NCBI GenBank assembly: GCA_017397955.1
Contig: JAFQHL010000062.1
Span: 1 to 50,617 of the forward strand
Reading direction: 5' to 3'
Length of the DNA: 50,617 bases
Source: Clostridia bacterium
Lineage (GTDB): Bacteria; Bacillota; Clostridia; Oscillospirales; CAG-382
Of the stretch, positions 25,277-35,006 are shown one piece after another; the first letter of the stretch is position 1; every line of letters starts with the position of its first letter. The position numbers were made by a program, and so were the translations under genes. The notes below the pieces were generated by a model. That model was given only the letters and a program-made list of their open reading frames with translations, searched no databases and was not told where the DNA came from.

Positions 25277-26263
25277 TTAAAAACCTTTTAGCTTTCTGTA
25301 GCACCTAAGTACTTTGGCAATCGTTTTGTATGAGCCTTTTTCAAAACGTTTTAATATCCAACGCTTTCTGAAATTACCGCTATCTATGTCAGCATTAACG
25401 GGCAAGTCAAGGCTTTTTATGCTTTTGCAAAGTGCTGTTATTTTATTTAAGGGCGCATGGAATATACTGCAATAAACAAAATCATAAATTCTGTTTGAAA
25501 CAAGCTTATCGTTAGTGGTAAGTGCGCCCGCATCCTCAAGCATTTTATACATTTTGTGCTGAATGTTAATTTGGGCAAAGTAGTCTATATCTTTGTCTTG
25601 TATCATAACGGAAGAGTTTTCGGCTTCTTGTCTGTAAAGATAATTGCGCTCTCTAAGAAAATATACATTTTTAATTTTGGGGTAAACCGAAAGATAAAAG
25701 TCTAAATCTTCAGCCAGCCTTATGTTTTCGTTAAACCTTATGTTTTTGACAATTCCGCTAGGGATAAGCTTGTTCCAGCAAAAACCGTATAAACCGCTTT
25801 TATACTGCACCTCTGCAAAGCTTTTAAAAACCTTATCAATAGATACAAGACCTTCAAAAGGACAACCGCGTTCTATAATTTTGTCGCTATCGTCCCAAAA
25901 TTTGTCGCATCCGCCTACAATTAAATCAGCATTTGTTGCTATCGCGGGCGTATAAAGACTTTCTAAAAAACAGTTTTTTATTTCGTCATCAGCATCAATA
26001 AAAGTTATGTAATCGCCGCGCGCAATATCAATGCCGGTATTTCGTGCTAAAGAAACACCGCCGTTTTCTTTGTGTATCACCTTAAAACGTTGGTCCCTTT
26101 CGGCAAATGCATCCATTATATCGGCAGAGCAATCAGTAGAACCGTCGTCAATTATGATACATTCAAAATCATTAAAGCTTTGGTTTTGAATTTGGTCAAG
26201 CACAGTATGCAAGTACCGCGCTTTATTATACACGGGCATTATTATGCTGATTTTGGGATTCAT
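25277..26263 (-). CDS. Family 2 glycosyltransferase
   Basis: A 328-residue GT-A enzyme: ISIIMPVYNKARYLHTVLDQI, IDDGSTDCS (about 37-45), GVSLARNTGIDIARGDYITF and metal site IDADDE (about 88-93). It lies between a GT4 gene (17 bases upstream) and a GT2 gene (1 base downstream). Specificity unknown. Confidence 0.9.
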   Translation of the reverse strand: MNPKISIIMPVYNKARYLHTVLDQIQNQSFNDFECIIIDDGSTDCSADIMDAFAERDQRFKVIHKENGGVSLARNTGIDIARGDYITFIDADDEIKNCFLESLYTPAIATNADLIVGGCDKFWDDSDKIIERGCPFEGLVSIDKVFKSFAEVQYKSGLYGFCWNKLIPSGIVKNIRFNENIRLAEDLDFYLSVYPKIKNVYFLRERNYLYRQEAENSSVMIQDKDIDYFAQINIQHKMYKMLEDAGALTTNDKLVSNRIYDFVYCSIFHAPLNKITALCKSIKSLDLPVNADIDSGNFRKRWILKRFEKGSYKTIAKVLRCYRKLKGF

Positions 26264-26280
26264 TGTATACCGCCTTGTGT

Positions 26281-27474
26281 TTATATTATGTTAAACAGCT
26301 TTTCCAGCTGACTTTTGTTGCTGTAGTCGCTTTTTTTACAGTTATTGCTAAGCTCTATCTGTTTTTTTCTATCGTTAATCAAGTCGTAAAGTTTATCACA
26401 AAAACCGTAGTTATCCATAGGAGCGATAACGCCGTCATAGCCATCCACAAGCTGTGATGGAGCCGTGGTATAGTTTGTGATAATAACGGGCTTGCCAAGC
26501 ATTTGCGCCTCTAAAACCGTAACCGCCTTGCCTTCGTATCTGGAAGGCTGTGCATATATATCGCAACGCTTTATATAAGGATATGGGTTGGTTTTTTTTC
26601 CAAGTATAATTACTTCGTTTTCGGTATGCGTTGCCTTAATGGCGTTGGTTATGGGCTTTTCATCGCCAAACCCTATAATATACCATTTGAAATTTAATCC
26701 CTTGCCTTTTAAAATTGCAGCTTTTACAGGGATATTCTCGAAATTTTTCGCATCGCAAAACCTACCTATGGAAAGAATTTTTATGCTATCTTCAGGCATT
26801 TCTGCTTTTGGAACAAACTCTTCTGCCCTTGTTTTTATCAGCTCTGTGGGATTTATGTTTTCAATAACAGTGGTTTTTTTCTCAAGTTCCGGAAAAAGCT
26901 TTACAAAACTGTGTCTTACGGACTCGGAAACCGCAGCAATACAATCATATTTCTCCCACATCTTACGCTCAGATTCTCTGTCCACCGATATGTAAGCATA
27001 GTCTGTATGGATAAAAGCAAGCTTCATTTTTGCGTTTACCTTATCTGTTACAAAATAATGTGGCGTTAAAAAGCTTATGGCAAGTTCATATTCTTTGTCA
27101 GATATACGTGGCATAAAAGCTTTTGTGTATTTATGGCTGTATTCCAAGGCGATGGCACTTTTTTGACGGTTTATACCGTGCTTTTTTACGTATCTTTTAC
27201 TTAGATATTTACCAATTGTCCTCCCGGCGGCAATGAGTATATGGCCTTTTTTTACAATGTCTTTTAAAGGTACCGCAAGGCATGCATACTTCTGCTTTTC
27301 CGGAATCAAGTTAATGCCTTCAGGTATATATTTCATAAGTTCGCCGCTTTGGCGATACAAAAACAGATCTGTTTTAACGTCTTCCTTTTTTGCCAACGCG
27401 TGTAAATACCCTATAAGACTGCTTTCTGCCCCACCAAGCTCAAGAGCGTGAGAAACTATTAAAACCCGTCTCAC
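26281..27474 (-). CDS. Family 4 glycosyltransferase
   Basis: A 397-residue GT-B enzyme. The N-terminal acceptor half starts MRRVLIVSHALELGGAES; the C-terminal half has LSIGRFCDAKNF (about 235) and the GT4 donor motif region YAQPSRYEGKAVTVLEAQMLGKPVI (E of EGK and the final E of VLEAQ are the conserved EX7E pair). Its start overlaps the end of the GT32-like gene by 4 bases. Retaining mechanism expected; sugar unknown. Confidence 0.9.
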   Translation of the reverse strand: MRRVLIVSHALELGGAESSLIGYLHALAKKEDVKTDLFLYRQSGELMKYIPEGINLIPEKQKYACLAVPLKDIVKKGHILIAAGRTIGKYLSKRYVKKHGINRQKSAIALEYSHKYTKAFMPRISDKEYELAISFLTPHYFVTDKVNAKMKLAFIHTDYAYISVDRESERKMWEKYDCIAAVSESVRHSFVKLFPELEKKTTVIENINPTELIKTRAEEFVPKAEMPEDSIKILSIGRFCDAKNFENIPVKAAILKGKGLNFKWYIIGFGDEKPITNAIKATHTENEVIILGKKTNPYPYIKRCDIYAQPSRYEGKAVTVLEAQMLGKPVIITNYTTAPSQLVDGYDGVIAPMDNYGFCDKLYDLINDRKKQIELSNNCKKSDYSNKSQLEKLFNII

Positions 27475-28193
27475 TTGTTTTTCCTCCGCTTTAAAAATTT
27501 AAGGCTGTTTTTGCCGAAAATTCTGTGTATAACACGTGTGATTTTAACCCTAAGTACTGTTTTTTTAGGCATCCAGCTTTTTGCGTACCAATGTATGGCG
27601 TAGGTATTTTTTGTCTTTGTAAGCTTCCCCGTTGCATCATCGTAAGGGCAAAAATAATCAATAGGGTAGATAACAAAGTTGTCAAGCCGTTTAAGCGTGT
27701 TGCCTTCCTCAAATCCGTGTCTTTTCATAATGTCGGTGAATACAGAACATACGGTTTGCTTTACTTTGTTACCGTTTTCGTCCAGATAGGCGTTAGCGTT
27801 ATAGTAGTCCACCATTTCTTTTACAACACTGTTCTTTGTATTTTTACACCAAAAGACCAAGCCCGGCGCAATGAATTTTTCTGTTTCGAGGGCGGAAAAA
27901 GCTTCTTCTTCCAACAATATGCCAAAAGGCTTTATAACTTCAACATCGGTGTCAAAATACAGTCCACCATGCTCATACAGTATATCAAAACGCGCTACAT
28001 CCGAAACATAAGCGTATTTTTGGGCATGGTAAGCTTGCCTTGTGTATAAGTTTTTATTTACGTCGTAATTGCTTTCGTTCCATTCTATTATTTCAAAATC
28101 AGGAAAAAACTTTTCCCAACTTTTTATACACTTTTGTATAAGACTTGATTTTTCGGCACCGCCAAACCAACAGTAATGAATCTTTTTTACCAT
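27471..28193 (-). CDS. GT32-type glycosyltransferase (DXD sugar-binding)
   Basis: A 240-residue protein: start VKKIHYCWFGG, KCIKSWEKFFPDFEIIEWNE, YVSDVARFDILYEHGGLYFDTDVEV (about 80-104) with the DXD metal site in FDTDVE. This is the Gly_transf_sug/Och1-like fold that often completes capsule repeat units in Firmicutes. It overlaps the downstream GT4 gene by 4 bases. Donor unknown. Confidence 0.88.
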   Translation of the reverse strand: MVKKIHYCWFGGAEKSSLIQKCIKSWEKFFPDFEIIEWNESNYDVNKNLYTRQAYHAQKYAYVSDVARFDILYEHGGLYFDTDVEVIKPFGILLEEEAFSALETEKFIAPGLVFWCKNTKNSVVKEMVDYYNANAYLDENGNKVKQTVCSVFTDIMKRHGFEEGNTLKRLDNFVIYPIDYFCPYDDATGKLTKTKNTYAIHWYAKSWMPKKTVLRVKITRVIHRIFGKNSLKFLKRRKNK

Positions 28194-28203
28194 AAGGTCC
28201 TCT

Positions 28204-29313
28204 TTAATACAAATATAGATTTAAAGTATAGCTTGTGTATTCCAAGCCCCAAACCTGAAAATAAAAGAATACGCAATAACAGACTATGCATGCAATTTTA
28301 AATATCTTTCTGTCTTTAGCCTCAAAAACATTTTCAAGCAACCAAGGTAACAGTGCAAAATTTGTAAGCTCAAAATAAAGGGGAACTCTGCCCATAAGTA
28401 TGCCACTGGTAAAGGTCGCAACCAAATAACAGCAAGCAGATAACACAGACATGTTTATCATAACATTTATAGTGGGGGAATTTATCTTCTCAACCTCTTT
28501 ACGTTTTAATAATGCCAAAGCAGGCGGTACTGCAGCAACAAAGAAACGCATTATGTTAGAACCGTCATCGTTGCTGAACTGTTTAACGCTTCCGTCAAAA
28601 ACCGTGTCTTCCGTGGCAAAATCCAAAAAGTTTGTAAACTCACTCACAAAGGTAATCGCTAAAATTGCCAGCCCTATGGTAACAAGGATTTTGGCGCTCC
28701 AAGGTTTTCCTTTAAATATAAAGTATGCGGGCAATATAACAATGGCGGAAGGGTGTATTAAGTAAGCAATAAACAGATAAACAAAATATTTATAACGTCC
28801 TTCTTCTGCTGTGATTAGTTTAAACGCCATAAGCATAAGCGCGGCAGCCGCAAACTGTTTGATTCCGTTCATCATCCATACGAATTTGCCTGACAGCATA
28901 AACAAAATAAGGGAAAAGGTATAGTTACAGGATAAACGTCTGTAGCCTATCATCGTAAATATACCGGAAATTAACGCAATACCAAACAAATATACTCTGG
29001 AATCCTCGGAAACGTATTTTTTTACTATGTATCCGTATGCATTGTAAAGCTGATAGCCATCGCTGTTTTTTAAAATGCTTAATAACGATGTTGATTCAAC
29101 GTCTATGTTATTAAAGTTGTTTATATAGTTAAAGGTGTCACCTACAGAACTTCTAAGGCCCGTAAAAAATATAATTACGGCAAACATAAGTATTGAATAT
29201 GTGTAGTTGCACCGTTTTTCTTCACGTCCGTCGATAAGCTCGGTTACTTCATAGGTTTTACTCATAAACCCAACCAAGGCTATCCATAGAATCATAAAAA
29301 GATATACTTGCAT
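28204..29313 (-). CDS. EpsG-family membrane protein, putative polysaccharide polymerase (Wzy-like)
   Basis: A 369-residue protein with about 9-10 predicted helices. Features of the EpsG family: FFTGLRSSVGDTFNYINNF after the second helix, and LSGKFVWMMNGIKQFAAAALMLMA in the middle. It is the only polymerase-like protein in the locus, so it is expected to join flipped repeat units on the outer face of the membrane. No separate chain-length regulator (Wzz/EpsA-like) was seen in the window. Confidence 0.85.
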   Translation of the reverse strand: MQVYLFMILWIALVGFMSKTYEVTELIDGREEKRCNYTYSILMFAVIIFFTGLRSSVGDTFNYINNFNNIDVESTSLLSILKNSDGYQLYNAYGYIVKKYVSEDSRVYLFGIALISGIFTMIGYRRLSCNYTFSLILFMLSGKFVWMMNGIKQFAAAALMLMAFKLITAEEGRYKYFVYLFIAYLIHPSAIVILPAYFIFKGKPWSAKILVTIGLAILAITFVSEFTNFLDFATEDTVFDGSVKQFSNDDGSNIMRFFVAAVPPALALLKRKEVEKINSPTINVMINMSVLSACCYLVATFTSGILMGRVPLYFELTNFALLPWLLENVFEAKDRKIFKIACIVCYCVFFYFQVWGLEYTSYTLNLYLY

Positions 29314-29330
29314 TATATAGCTCCAATAAT

Positions 29331-30230
29331 TTATTTATTGCGCGTTTTAAACCTAACAAGCAAATTAAAAGCTAAACCAAAGGGCAGCAAAAGCAAAGTC
29401 CATACCTTTTTCGGCGACTCTTTTATAAAATATCTGTTTCGGGCAAAGATAGAGCTGGAAATGTAGTGGATATTCAACTCAATAAGCCGTTTTTTTGAAT
29501 TTGCCCTGCCCATATGGAACTTCCGCATAAACGCCCATCCTTTGGGATTGCGCCTGTATTGTCGAAACATATTATTGGTAGAGCCGTCTGCCTGATACTC
29601 TACATTACATAAAATTTCGTCAAGCACCAACAATTTATAATCGTTGTCGCACAGGGCGTATTTATAACCTAAGGAAACAAATTTTTCTCCTTCAAAAACG
29701 GGGTAGGGTGGGTATTGGGTTATAACCTCTGTTCTGTAAACCAGCTTTTTATCACCTTTACCGCCTGCGGCATAATATCCGCTCAATGTGCTTTCCTTCA
29801 ATCCTTCGGGGAAGCCTTTGCCTATAATATTACCATCAAAGTCGGCATCCAGCCCCAATATACCCGCATATTTATCGCTTCCGTATTTCTCCCAAAAGCA
29901 CTTAATTTTTTTGATGGCATCTTCTGCCAAAATATCGTCTGAATCTATACATACATTAAGCTCGGTCTTGATGTTTTCGTAGGCGGTATTGTGGGCAGTG
30001 TGCATACCGCCGTTAGGCTTGTATATGTATTGGATTTCAAAGCCGTTGTCCTCTTTTAGCCAAGCTTTTACAAGCTCTTCCGTACCGTCTGAAGAGCCGT
30101 CATCTATTATCATCCAAATAAAATCTTTGCAGGTCTGCGCTTTCATGCTTTCATAGCATCTCGGCAGCAAATGTGCTCTGTTATAGCTGGGGGTGAAAAC
30201 TGTAACCAACGGTAATGTCTTATCAGCCAT
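29331..30230 (-). CDS. Family 2 glycosyltransferase
   Basis: A 299-residue GT-A enzyme: LVTVFTPSYNRAHLLPRCYESM, MIIDDGSSDGTEELVKAW, GGMHTAHNTAYENIKTELNV and metal site CIDSDDIL (about 92-99). This subtype (PSYNRAHLLPR...DDGSSDGTE...GGMHTAHN) is common in Firmicute capsule loci. It overlaps the GT4 gene upstream by 8 bases. Confidence 0.9.
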   Translation of the reverse strand: MADKTLPLVTVFTPSYNRAHLLPRCYESMKAQTCKDFIWMIIDDGSSDGTEELVKAWLKEDNGFEIQYIYKPNGGMHTAHNTAYENIKTELNVCIDSDDILAEDAIKKIKCFWEKYGSDKYAGILGLDADFDGNIIGKGFPEGLKESTLSGYYAAGGKGDKKLVYRTEVITQYPPYPVFEGEKFVSLGYKYALCDNDYKLLVLDEILCNVEYQADGSTNNMFRQYRRNPKGWAFMRKFHMGRANSKKRLIELNIHYISSSIFARNRYFIKESPKKVWTLLLLPFGLAFNLLVRFKTRNK

Positions 30231-31332
30231 TGTTGTGCGCCTCTATATATGTTTTTTCCAATTTATCAACGTTTGTTTTTATATCAAAACCTTTTTTTAC
30301 GATTAAGGCATATCTGTTTTCACGGGCTTTGTTTATGTCCGTTGCCAAAATTTCTTTTGCCCAATCGCTAGCAGACTTTTCCAAAGACAGCCTTTTAACC
30401 TTGTCGGTCACTACAACGGAATCGGGAATGATATCGGAAATTACACACGGCAAATCTGAGCTTTCTGCTTCCAAAACAGCAATGCCAAACCCTTCAAACA
30501 GCGAAGGAAATACAAAAATATCCATAGCGCACATAAGGTCGGCTATATCTTTTCTTATCCCCGCAAAAATAACCTTGTCGGTAAGCCCTAAGCTTTCGAT
30601 TTTTTGACGGGTTTTATCAATCAACTTACCGTTTCCTACAAGCATAAGCCTTGCATTGCTTTGCTCTTTGACTACTTCTGCAAAAATATCAATAAGAAAA
30701 TCGTGGTTTTTTTGCTCTGCAAAGCGTCCTACATGCCCCAGAACTGTTTGGTCTGCAAGTCCAAACTCTTTTCTTATCTTTTGCCTTTTAGACTCGTCAA
30801 ACACAAAGGCTTGCGCGTTTATTGCGTTGTTCATCATTGTAAAATCCTTACCTGGTGCCATATATTCCGCGGCTTCGGGGCTGCAAGCATACACGTGTGT
30901 ATACTGTCTTGAAAACAGCGCTCTTGTATAAATTCTAAAGGGTAAAGTCTTGTCTAAGGTGTAGAAATCTTTTGCGATGTGGGAATGGGCAATTCTTGTT
31001 TTAACGCCTGCCTTCTTTGCAGCTTTAAGAACATAAAGCCCGTAAAACTTAATGTGAGAATGAACTATTCTGTATTCGGTATGCTCTTTAAAAAAAAGCT
31101 TTAAGGCTTTTAGGTATTTAAAATGCTCTTTGGGGTGATAAGACGGAACACGGTGAATTCTTCCGCCCATTGCTTTTATTTCATCTTCGTAAAAGCTTTT
31201 GTGTTTGCAATGCAAAAGAAAATCAAATTGTATTTTAGAACGGTCTATATTGCGATAATAATTCATCAGCATTGTTTCTATACCGCCGGCATCCATTGAC
31301 ACTACAACTTGAAGTATTCTTATCGGTTCCAT
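30223..31332 (-). CDS. Family 4 glycosyltransferase, EpsF-like
   Basis: A 369-residue GT-B enzyme: RILQVVVSMDAGGIETMLMNYYR at the N-terminus, VHSHIKFYG, LGHVGRFAEQKNHDFLIDIF (about 195-214) and FVFPSLFEGFGIAVLEAESSDLP (EX7E donor site). The N-terminal block is that of EpsF-like transferases. It overlaps the next GT2 gene by 8 bases. Confidence 0.9.
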   Translation of the reverse strand: MEPIRILQVVVSMDAGGIETMLMNYYRNIDRSKIQFDFLLHCKHKSFYEDEIKAMGGRIHRVPSYHPKEHFKYLKALKLFFKEHTEYRIVHSHIKFYGLYVLKAAKKAGVKTRIAHSHIAKDFYTLDKTLPFRIYTRALFSRQYTHVYACSPEAAEYMAPGKDFTMMNNAINAQAFVFDESKRQKIRKEFGLADQTVLGHVGRFAEQKNHDFLIDIFAEVVKEQSNARLMLVGNGKLIDKTRQKIESLGLTDKVIFAGIRKDIADLMCAMDIFVFPSLFEGFGIAVLEAESSDLPCVISDIIPDSVVVTDKVKRLSLEKSASDWAKEILATDINKARENRYALIVKKGFDIKTNVDKLEKTYIEAHNNG

Positions 31333-31342
31333 CTGCTACTCC

Positions 31343-32719
31343 CTAATTGTTTGTATTAACCTCATTCACAATAAATTTAAACTTACCGCTCTTTTCTCGG
31401 GGTATACAATCTACATGTCTCAAAATGATTTCGGTATCATTCCCGAACTTGTGTTTAAACTCATCGCGTATTATCTCGTCATATTTTGGTTTATAAAGCT
31501 TTTTGTCTACCTCAAGCAAAATTGTAATTTCGCCGAGCTTTTTCTGTATCGCTTGAGAGCGTATTATAACGTTTGGCAGATTTTTAAAGATGTTGGATAC
31601 GTTGCCTGCGTTAATTTTTGCTCCGTCGGCAGTATATAAATAATCCAGCCTTCTTCCCTGTATTCCCGTAATATATGTATCGTGCCTTCCGCATTTGCAT
31701 ATTTCCGTGTTGTTGGAAAATGCAACGCAATCGCCGATTTTATAGCGTATTAGTGGGGTGCCGCGAGTGACAAAAGAGGTAACCAGCACTTCATCGCTTC
31801 CGTCTGTAAAATGCTCAAACACACCTGTAGAAAGCTCTGTATGCAGGCGGTGTTCAACACATTCGGTAATAAAAGGAGCACCTTCGCTGGAGGCGTATTG
31901 GTCGTATACCTCACAACCGAAAACTCTTGTTAAAAGCTCTCTGCCGCTTTCTGTAACCGTTTCCGATGTGGGGAATATCGCAATAGGCTTGAAAGCAAGT
32001 TTAATATTGTTTCTTTCTATAAAGCTTGCAACGTCACACATAGATGTAAAAAAGCCGTCAATGGCCGCAGGTTTAAAGCTGTTAAGGCTTTTAACATAGG
32101 CGCTTAGGTTTTCCTCGGTAATATGGAAAGAGGAATAAATCATTTGTTTGCAAGCACGGTTATAGCGCCAAAACACCTTTTTTTTCTGACCTGGTGGTAC
32201 GATATGCTTACCGTTAAAGGTAGCTCGCTTCATTTTTCTGTTTTCAAAACCAAAGCGGGCTTTAAAATGGTCAAGGGTTGCCATACGGTACATCATATCT
32301 TCTTTTATCCCTCTTACCGTAAGGGATTTACCCGTTGTACCTCCCGTATGACTTTCAACGGCAAGATTTTTAGGTATGGTATATACTTCCTCTATATTGG
32401 CACGAAGCATTTCTTTGTCAACTATCGGAAGCTTTTTTAAATCCTCAATAGTGCTTAACTCGTCTATATTTATGTCTTTATAAAGCTTTTGGTAAAACGT
32501 GCTGTTCTTTTTTGTAAAACGTATAAATTCCCACAGCTTTTCCCTTTGATAATTTAACTTTTCTTCTAATGACAATTCGTCAAAAGTTTTTAAAAACTGC
32601 CGTCTTTCATAGTAAGCCTTACCGTATCTTTGTCGGCATTTCTGGTATCCGGAAACGCTTGTCATAAGATTTTGAATGCATATCGGCATTTTATCATAGA
32701 TGGCCTGCAGCCTTCCCAT
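31343..32719 (-). CDS. CapK/PaaK-like adenylate-forming protein
   Basis: A 458-residue member of the phenylacetate-CoA ligase superfamily as found in capsule loci (CapK type). The nucleotide loop is SHTGGTTGKSL (about 128-138), a second motif is YDQYASSEGAPF (about 272-283), and a zinc-binding Cys pair lies in EICKCGRHD (about 342-350). CapK proteins occur in many polysaccharide operons but their exact reaction is not established; activation of an acyl group for polymer decoration is plausible. Its start overlaps the epimerase stop by one base. Confidence 0.85.
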   Translation of the reverse strand: MGRLQAIYDKMPICIQNLMTSVSGYQKCRQRYGKAYYERRQFLKTFDELSLEEKLNYQREKLWEFIRFTKKNSTFYQKLYKDINIDELSTIEDLKKLPIVDKEMLRANIEEVYTIPKNLAVESHTGGTTGKSLTVRGIKEDMMYRMATLDHFKARFGFENRKMKRATFNGKHIVPPGQKKKVFWRYNRACKQMIYSSFHITEENLSAYVKSLNSFKPAAIDGFFTSMCDVASFIERNNIKLAFKPIAIFPTSETVTESGRELLTRVFGCEVYDQYASSEGAPFITECVEHRLHTELSTGVFEHFTDGSDEVLVTSFVTRGTPLIRYKIGDCVAFSNNTEICKCGRHDTYITGIQGRRLDYLYTADGAKINAGNVSNIFKNLPNVIIRSQAIQKKLGEITILLEVDKKLYKPKYDEIIRDEFKHKFGNDTEIILRHVDCIPREKSGKFKFIVNEVNTNN

Positions 32720-33678
32720 TACAAATTCTCCTTATACCACTTTATTGCTTCTTTAAGTCCTTTGTCAAAATCATACTGCGGGTCATAGCCCAAAAGCTTC
32801 CTCGCCTTACTTATATCTGCGTTTGAATGTTTTATATCTCCTGCGCGGTCAGGACCGTATACGGGTTTTATAGCCACGCCCAAGGCATCGGTCAAACTGT
32901 TGTAAACATCAATCAGGTACTCTCTGCCGCCGTATGCAATATTAAAGGCCTCTCCGCTTGCGTCGTCGCCTGCGGCTGCGGCTTTGATATTAGCTTCAAC
33001 TACATTGGCTATATATGTAAAATCTCGGGATTGTTTTCCGTCACCGTTGATTGTGGGTGCTTCACCCGCCAAAAGCTGTTTTATGAATTTTGGTATTACC
33101 GCGGCGTAAGCACCGTTAGGGTCCTGCCTTCTGCCAAACACGTTAAAGTATCTAAGACCTACGGTTTTAAGCCCGTAAAGCTTGGTGTAAAGCTTGGCAT
33201 ATTCTTCATCTACCCGTTTTGTCAGGGCGTATGGAGAAAGCAGATTGCCCTCGTTACCTTCCTTTTTGGGCAAAGTAGGGGAGTCCCCGTAAACGCTGGA
33301 GCTGGAGGCGTAAACAAAGGTCTTAACCCCTGTTTGTCTTGCCGCTTCCAACATATTAAGGGTGCCCTTTATGTTGATTTCTTCATATAGCAAAGGCATG
33401 GCAATACTTCTGGGAACACTGCCCCATGCCGCCTGGTGTAAAACATAATCGACCCCTGCACATGCCTTTTCGCAGGTGTCATAATCCCTTATATCGCCAA
33501 GAATAAATTCATATCCTTCACGGTTCAAGAACATATCCACATTTGCTTGTTTACCCGTTGAAAGATTATCAAGGCAACGCACGCGGCACCCCATATCCAA
33601 TATGGCTTCACACAGATTACTGCCTATAAATCCCGCACCGCCCGTTACCAAAAACAAAGTGTTTCTATCAAAATTCAA
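32719..33678 (-). CDS. NAD-dependent UDP-sugar 4-epimerase (WbpP/TviC-like)
   Basis: A 319-residue short-chain dehydrogenase/reductase: NAD loop VTGGAGFIGSNL (about 12-23), HQAAWGSVPRS, YASSSSVYGDSPT with catalytic Ser/Thr region, YALTKR with the catalytic Tyr-Lys pair (about 150-155). The block HQAA-GSVPRS is typical of the UDP-GlcNAc/UDP-GlcNAcA 4-epimerases WbpP and TviC. With the neighbouring dehydrogenase it would make UDP-GalNAcA, an acidic precursor (inference from the pair). Confidence 0.9.
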   Translation of the reverse strand: MNFDRNTLFLVTGGAGFIGSNLCEAILDMGCRVRCLDNLSTGKQANVDMFLNREGYEFILGDIRDYDTCEKACAGVDYVLHQAAWGSVPRSIAMPLLYEEINIKGTLNMLEAARQTGVKTFVYASSSSVYGDSPTLPKKEGNEGNLLSPYALTKRVDEEYAKLYTKLYGLKTVGLRYFNVFGRRQDPNGAYAAVIPKFIKQLLAGEAPTINGDGKQSRDFTYIANVVEANIKAAAAGDDASGEAFNIAYGGREYLIDVYNSLTDALGVAIKPVYGPDRAGDIKHSNADISKARKLLGYDPQYDFDKGLKEAIKWYKENL

Positions 33679-33681
33679 AGC

Positions 33682-34989
33682 TTACAGCCTCCAATACAAA
33701 AGTCCTGCCTTCTCACAGTTTGCTTTGTTAAACATACCCTTTATGTCAAACAAAACCTTTCCGTTTCTGTACATTCCAAGTATCGTCTCCGGCGTAAGCT
33801 TCTTAAACTCATCGTGGGATACTGCAATGATCACAGCATCCAATTCCTTAAGAGATTCTTCATTGCAAAAGCTTATGCCATATTCGTTTTCAGCCTCTTC
33901 CTTGTCTGCAACAGGGTCGTAAATTAAGGGGCAGATTCCGTATTCCTTAAGTTCGTTAATAATATCAATAACTCTTGTGTTCCTTGTGTCTGGGCAGTTT
34001 TCTTTAAACGTAAAGCCAAGTATTGCAACCCGCGCGTGCTTTACGGGCACGTCTGCGGCAATAAGCTTCTTTACAAGCATACCCGCAATATAGTTGCCCA
34101 TCTCGTCGTTTATCTGTCTGCCCGCCAGAATAATGCGGCTGCGATAACCGGTTTGCTCTGCTTTGTATGTAAGATAATAGGGGTCTACGCCAATGCAGTG
34201 TCCGCCAACAAGTCCGGGTTTGAAATTAAGAAAATTCCATTTGGTGCCTGCTGCCGCAAGAACAGCCTTTGTATCTATACCCAAACGGTCAAATATCATA
34301 GAAAGCTCGTTCATAAAGGCAATATTTATGTCGCGCTGACTGTTTTCTATAACCTTTGCCGCTTCTGCAACCTTAATGCTCTCGGCCTTGTAAACACCGG
34401 CTTTTGCAACCATAGAGTAAACTGCGGCAACAAGCTCAAGGGTTTCCTTTGTGTCACCTGATACAATTTTAACTATTGTGTCAAGACGGTGCTCCTTGTC
34501 TCCGGGATTGATTCTTTCGGGGGAGTAACCTACAAAAAAGTCCTCTCCGTATTTAAGACCGCTTTCAGCTTCTAATATCGGTACGCATACGTCTTCCGTA
34601 ACACCCGGATAAACCGTGGATTCGTATACAATAATTGAGCCTTTTTTAAGATTACGCCCCAGCACCTTTGTTGCACCGATAACAGGCTTTAAATCAGGGG
34701 TTTTATCGGAATTTATAGGGGTGGGAACAGCCACTATGTGAAATCTGGCTTCCCTTAGCCTTTTTTCGTCACAGGTAAAATCAACACCGCTGTTTTTAAC
34801 GGCGTCGTCGCCAACCTCGCGTGTGGGGTCTATACCTGCCTTGTAAAGCTCTATTTTCTTTGCGTTTATATCAAAACCAATCACCTTAACGCTTTTTGCA
34901 AAAGCTACTGCAATGGGCATACCCACATAGCCTAAGCCTATAAGCGAAAGCTTTTCGTTGCCACGCAACAAATTTTCGTATATCTTCAT
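33682..34989 (-). CDS. Nucleotide-sugar 6-dehydrogenase (TviB/WbpO/WbpA-like)
   Basis: A 435-residue enzyme with the three UDP-glucose/GDP-mannose dehydrogenase domains: NAD loop IGLGYVGMPIAVAFA (about 17-31), VPTPI, STVYPGVTEDVC, substrate-binding ENSQRDINIAFMNE, catalytic cysteine in GGHCIGVDPYYLT (about 262-274), C-terminal LGFTFKENCPDTRNT. It oxidises UDP-HexNAc to the uronic acid with NAD+. The GLGYVGMPIAVAF/QRDINIA features fit the N-acetylated sugar branch (TviB/WbpO). It lies 3 bases upstream of the epimerase gene. Confidence 0.92.
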   Translation of the reverse strand: MKIYENLLRGNEKLSLIGLGYVGMPIAVAFAKSVKVIGFDINAKKIELYKAGIDPTREVGDDAVKNSGVDFTCDEKRLREARFHIVAVPTPINSDKTPDLKPVIGATKVLGRNLKKGSIIVYESTVYPGVTEDVCVPILEAESGLKYGEDFFVGYSPERINPGDKEHRLDTIVKIVSGDTKETLELVAAVYSMVAKAGVYKAESIKVAEAAKVIENSQRDINIAFMNELSMIFDRLGIDTKAVLAAAGTKWNFLNFKPGLVGGHCIGVDPYYLTYKAEQTGYRSRIILAGRQINDEMGNYIAGMLVKKLIAADVPVKHARVAILGFTFKENCPDTRNTRVIDIINELKEYGICPLIYDPVADKEEAENEYGISFCNEESLKELDAVIIAVSHDEFKKLTPETILGMYRNGKVLFDIKGMFNKANCEKAGLLYWRL

Positions 34990-35006
34990 ACAAAACCCCT
35001 CATGTT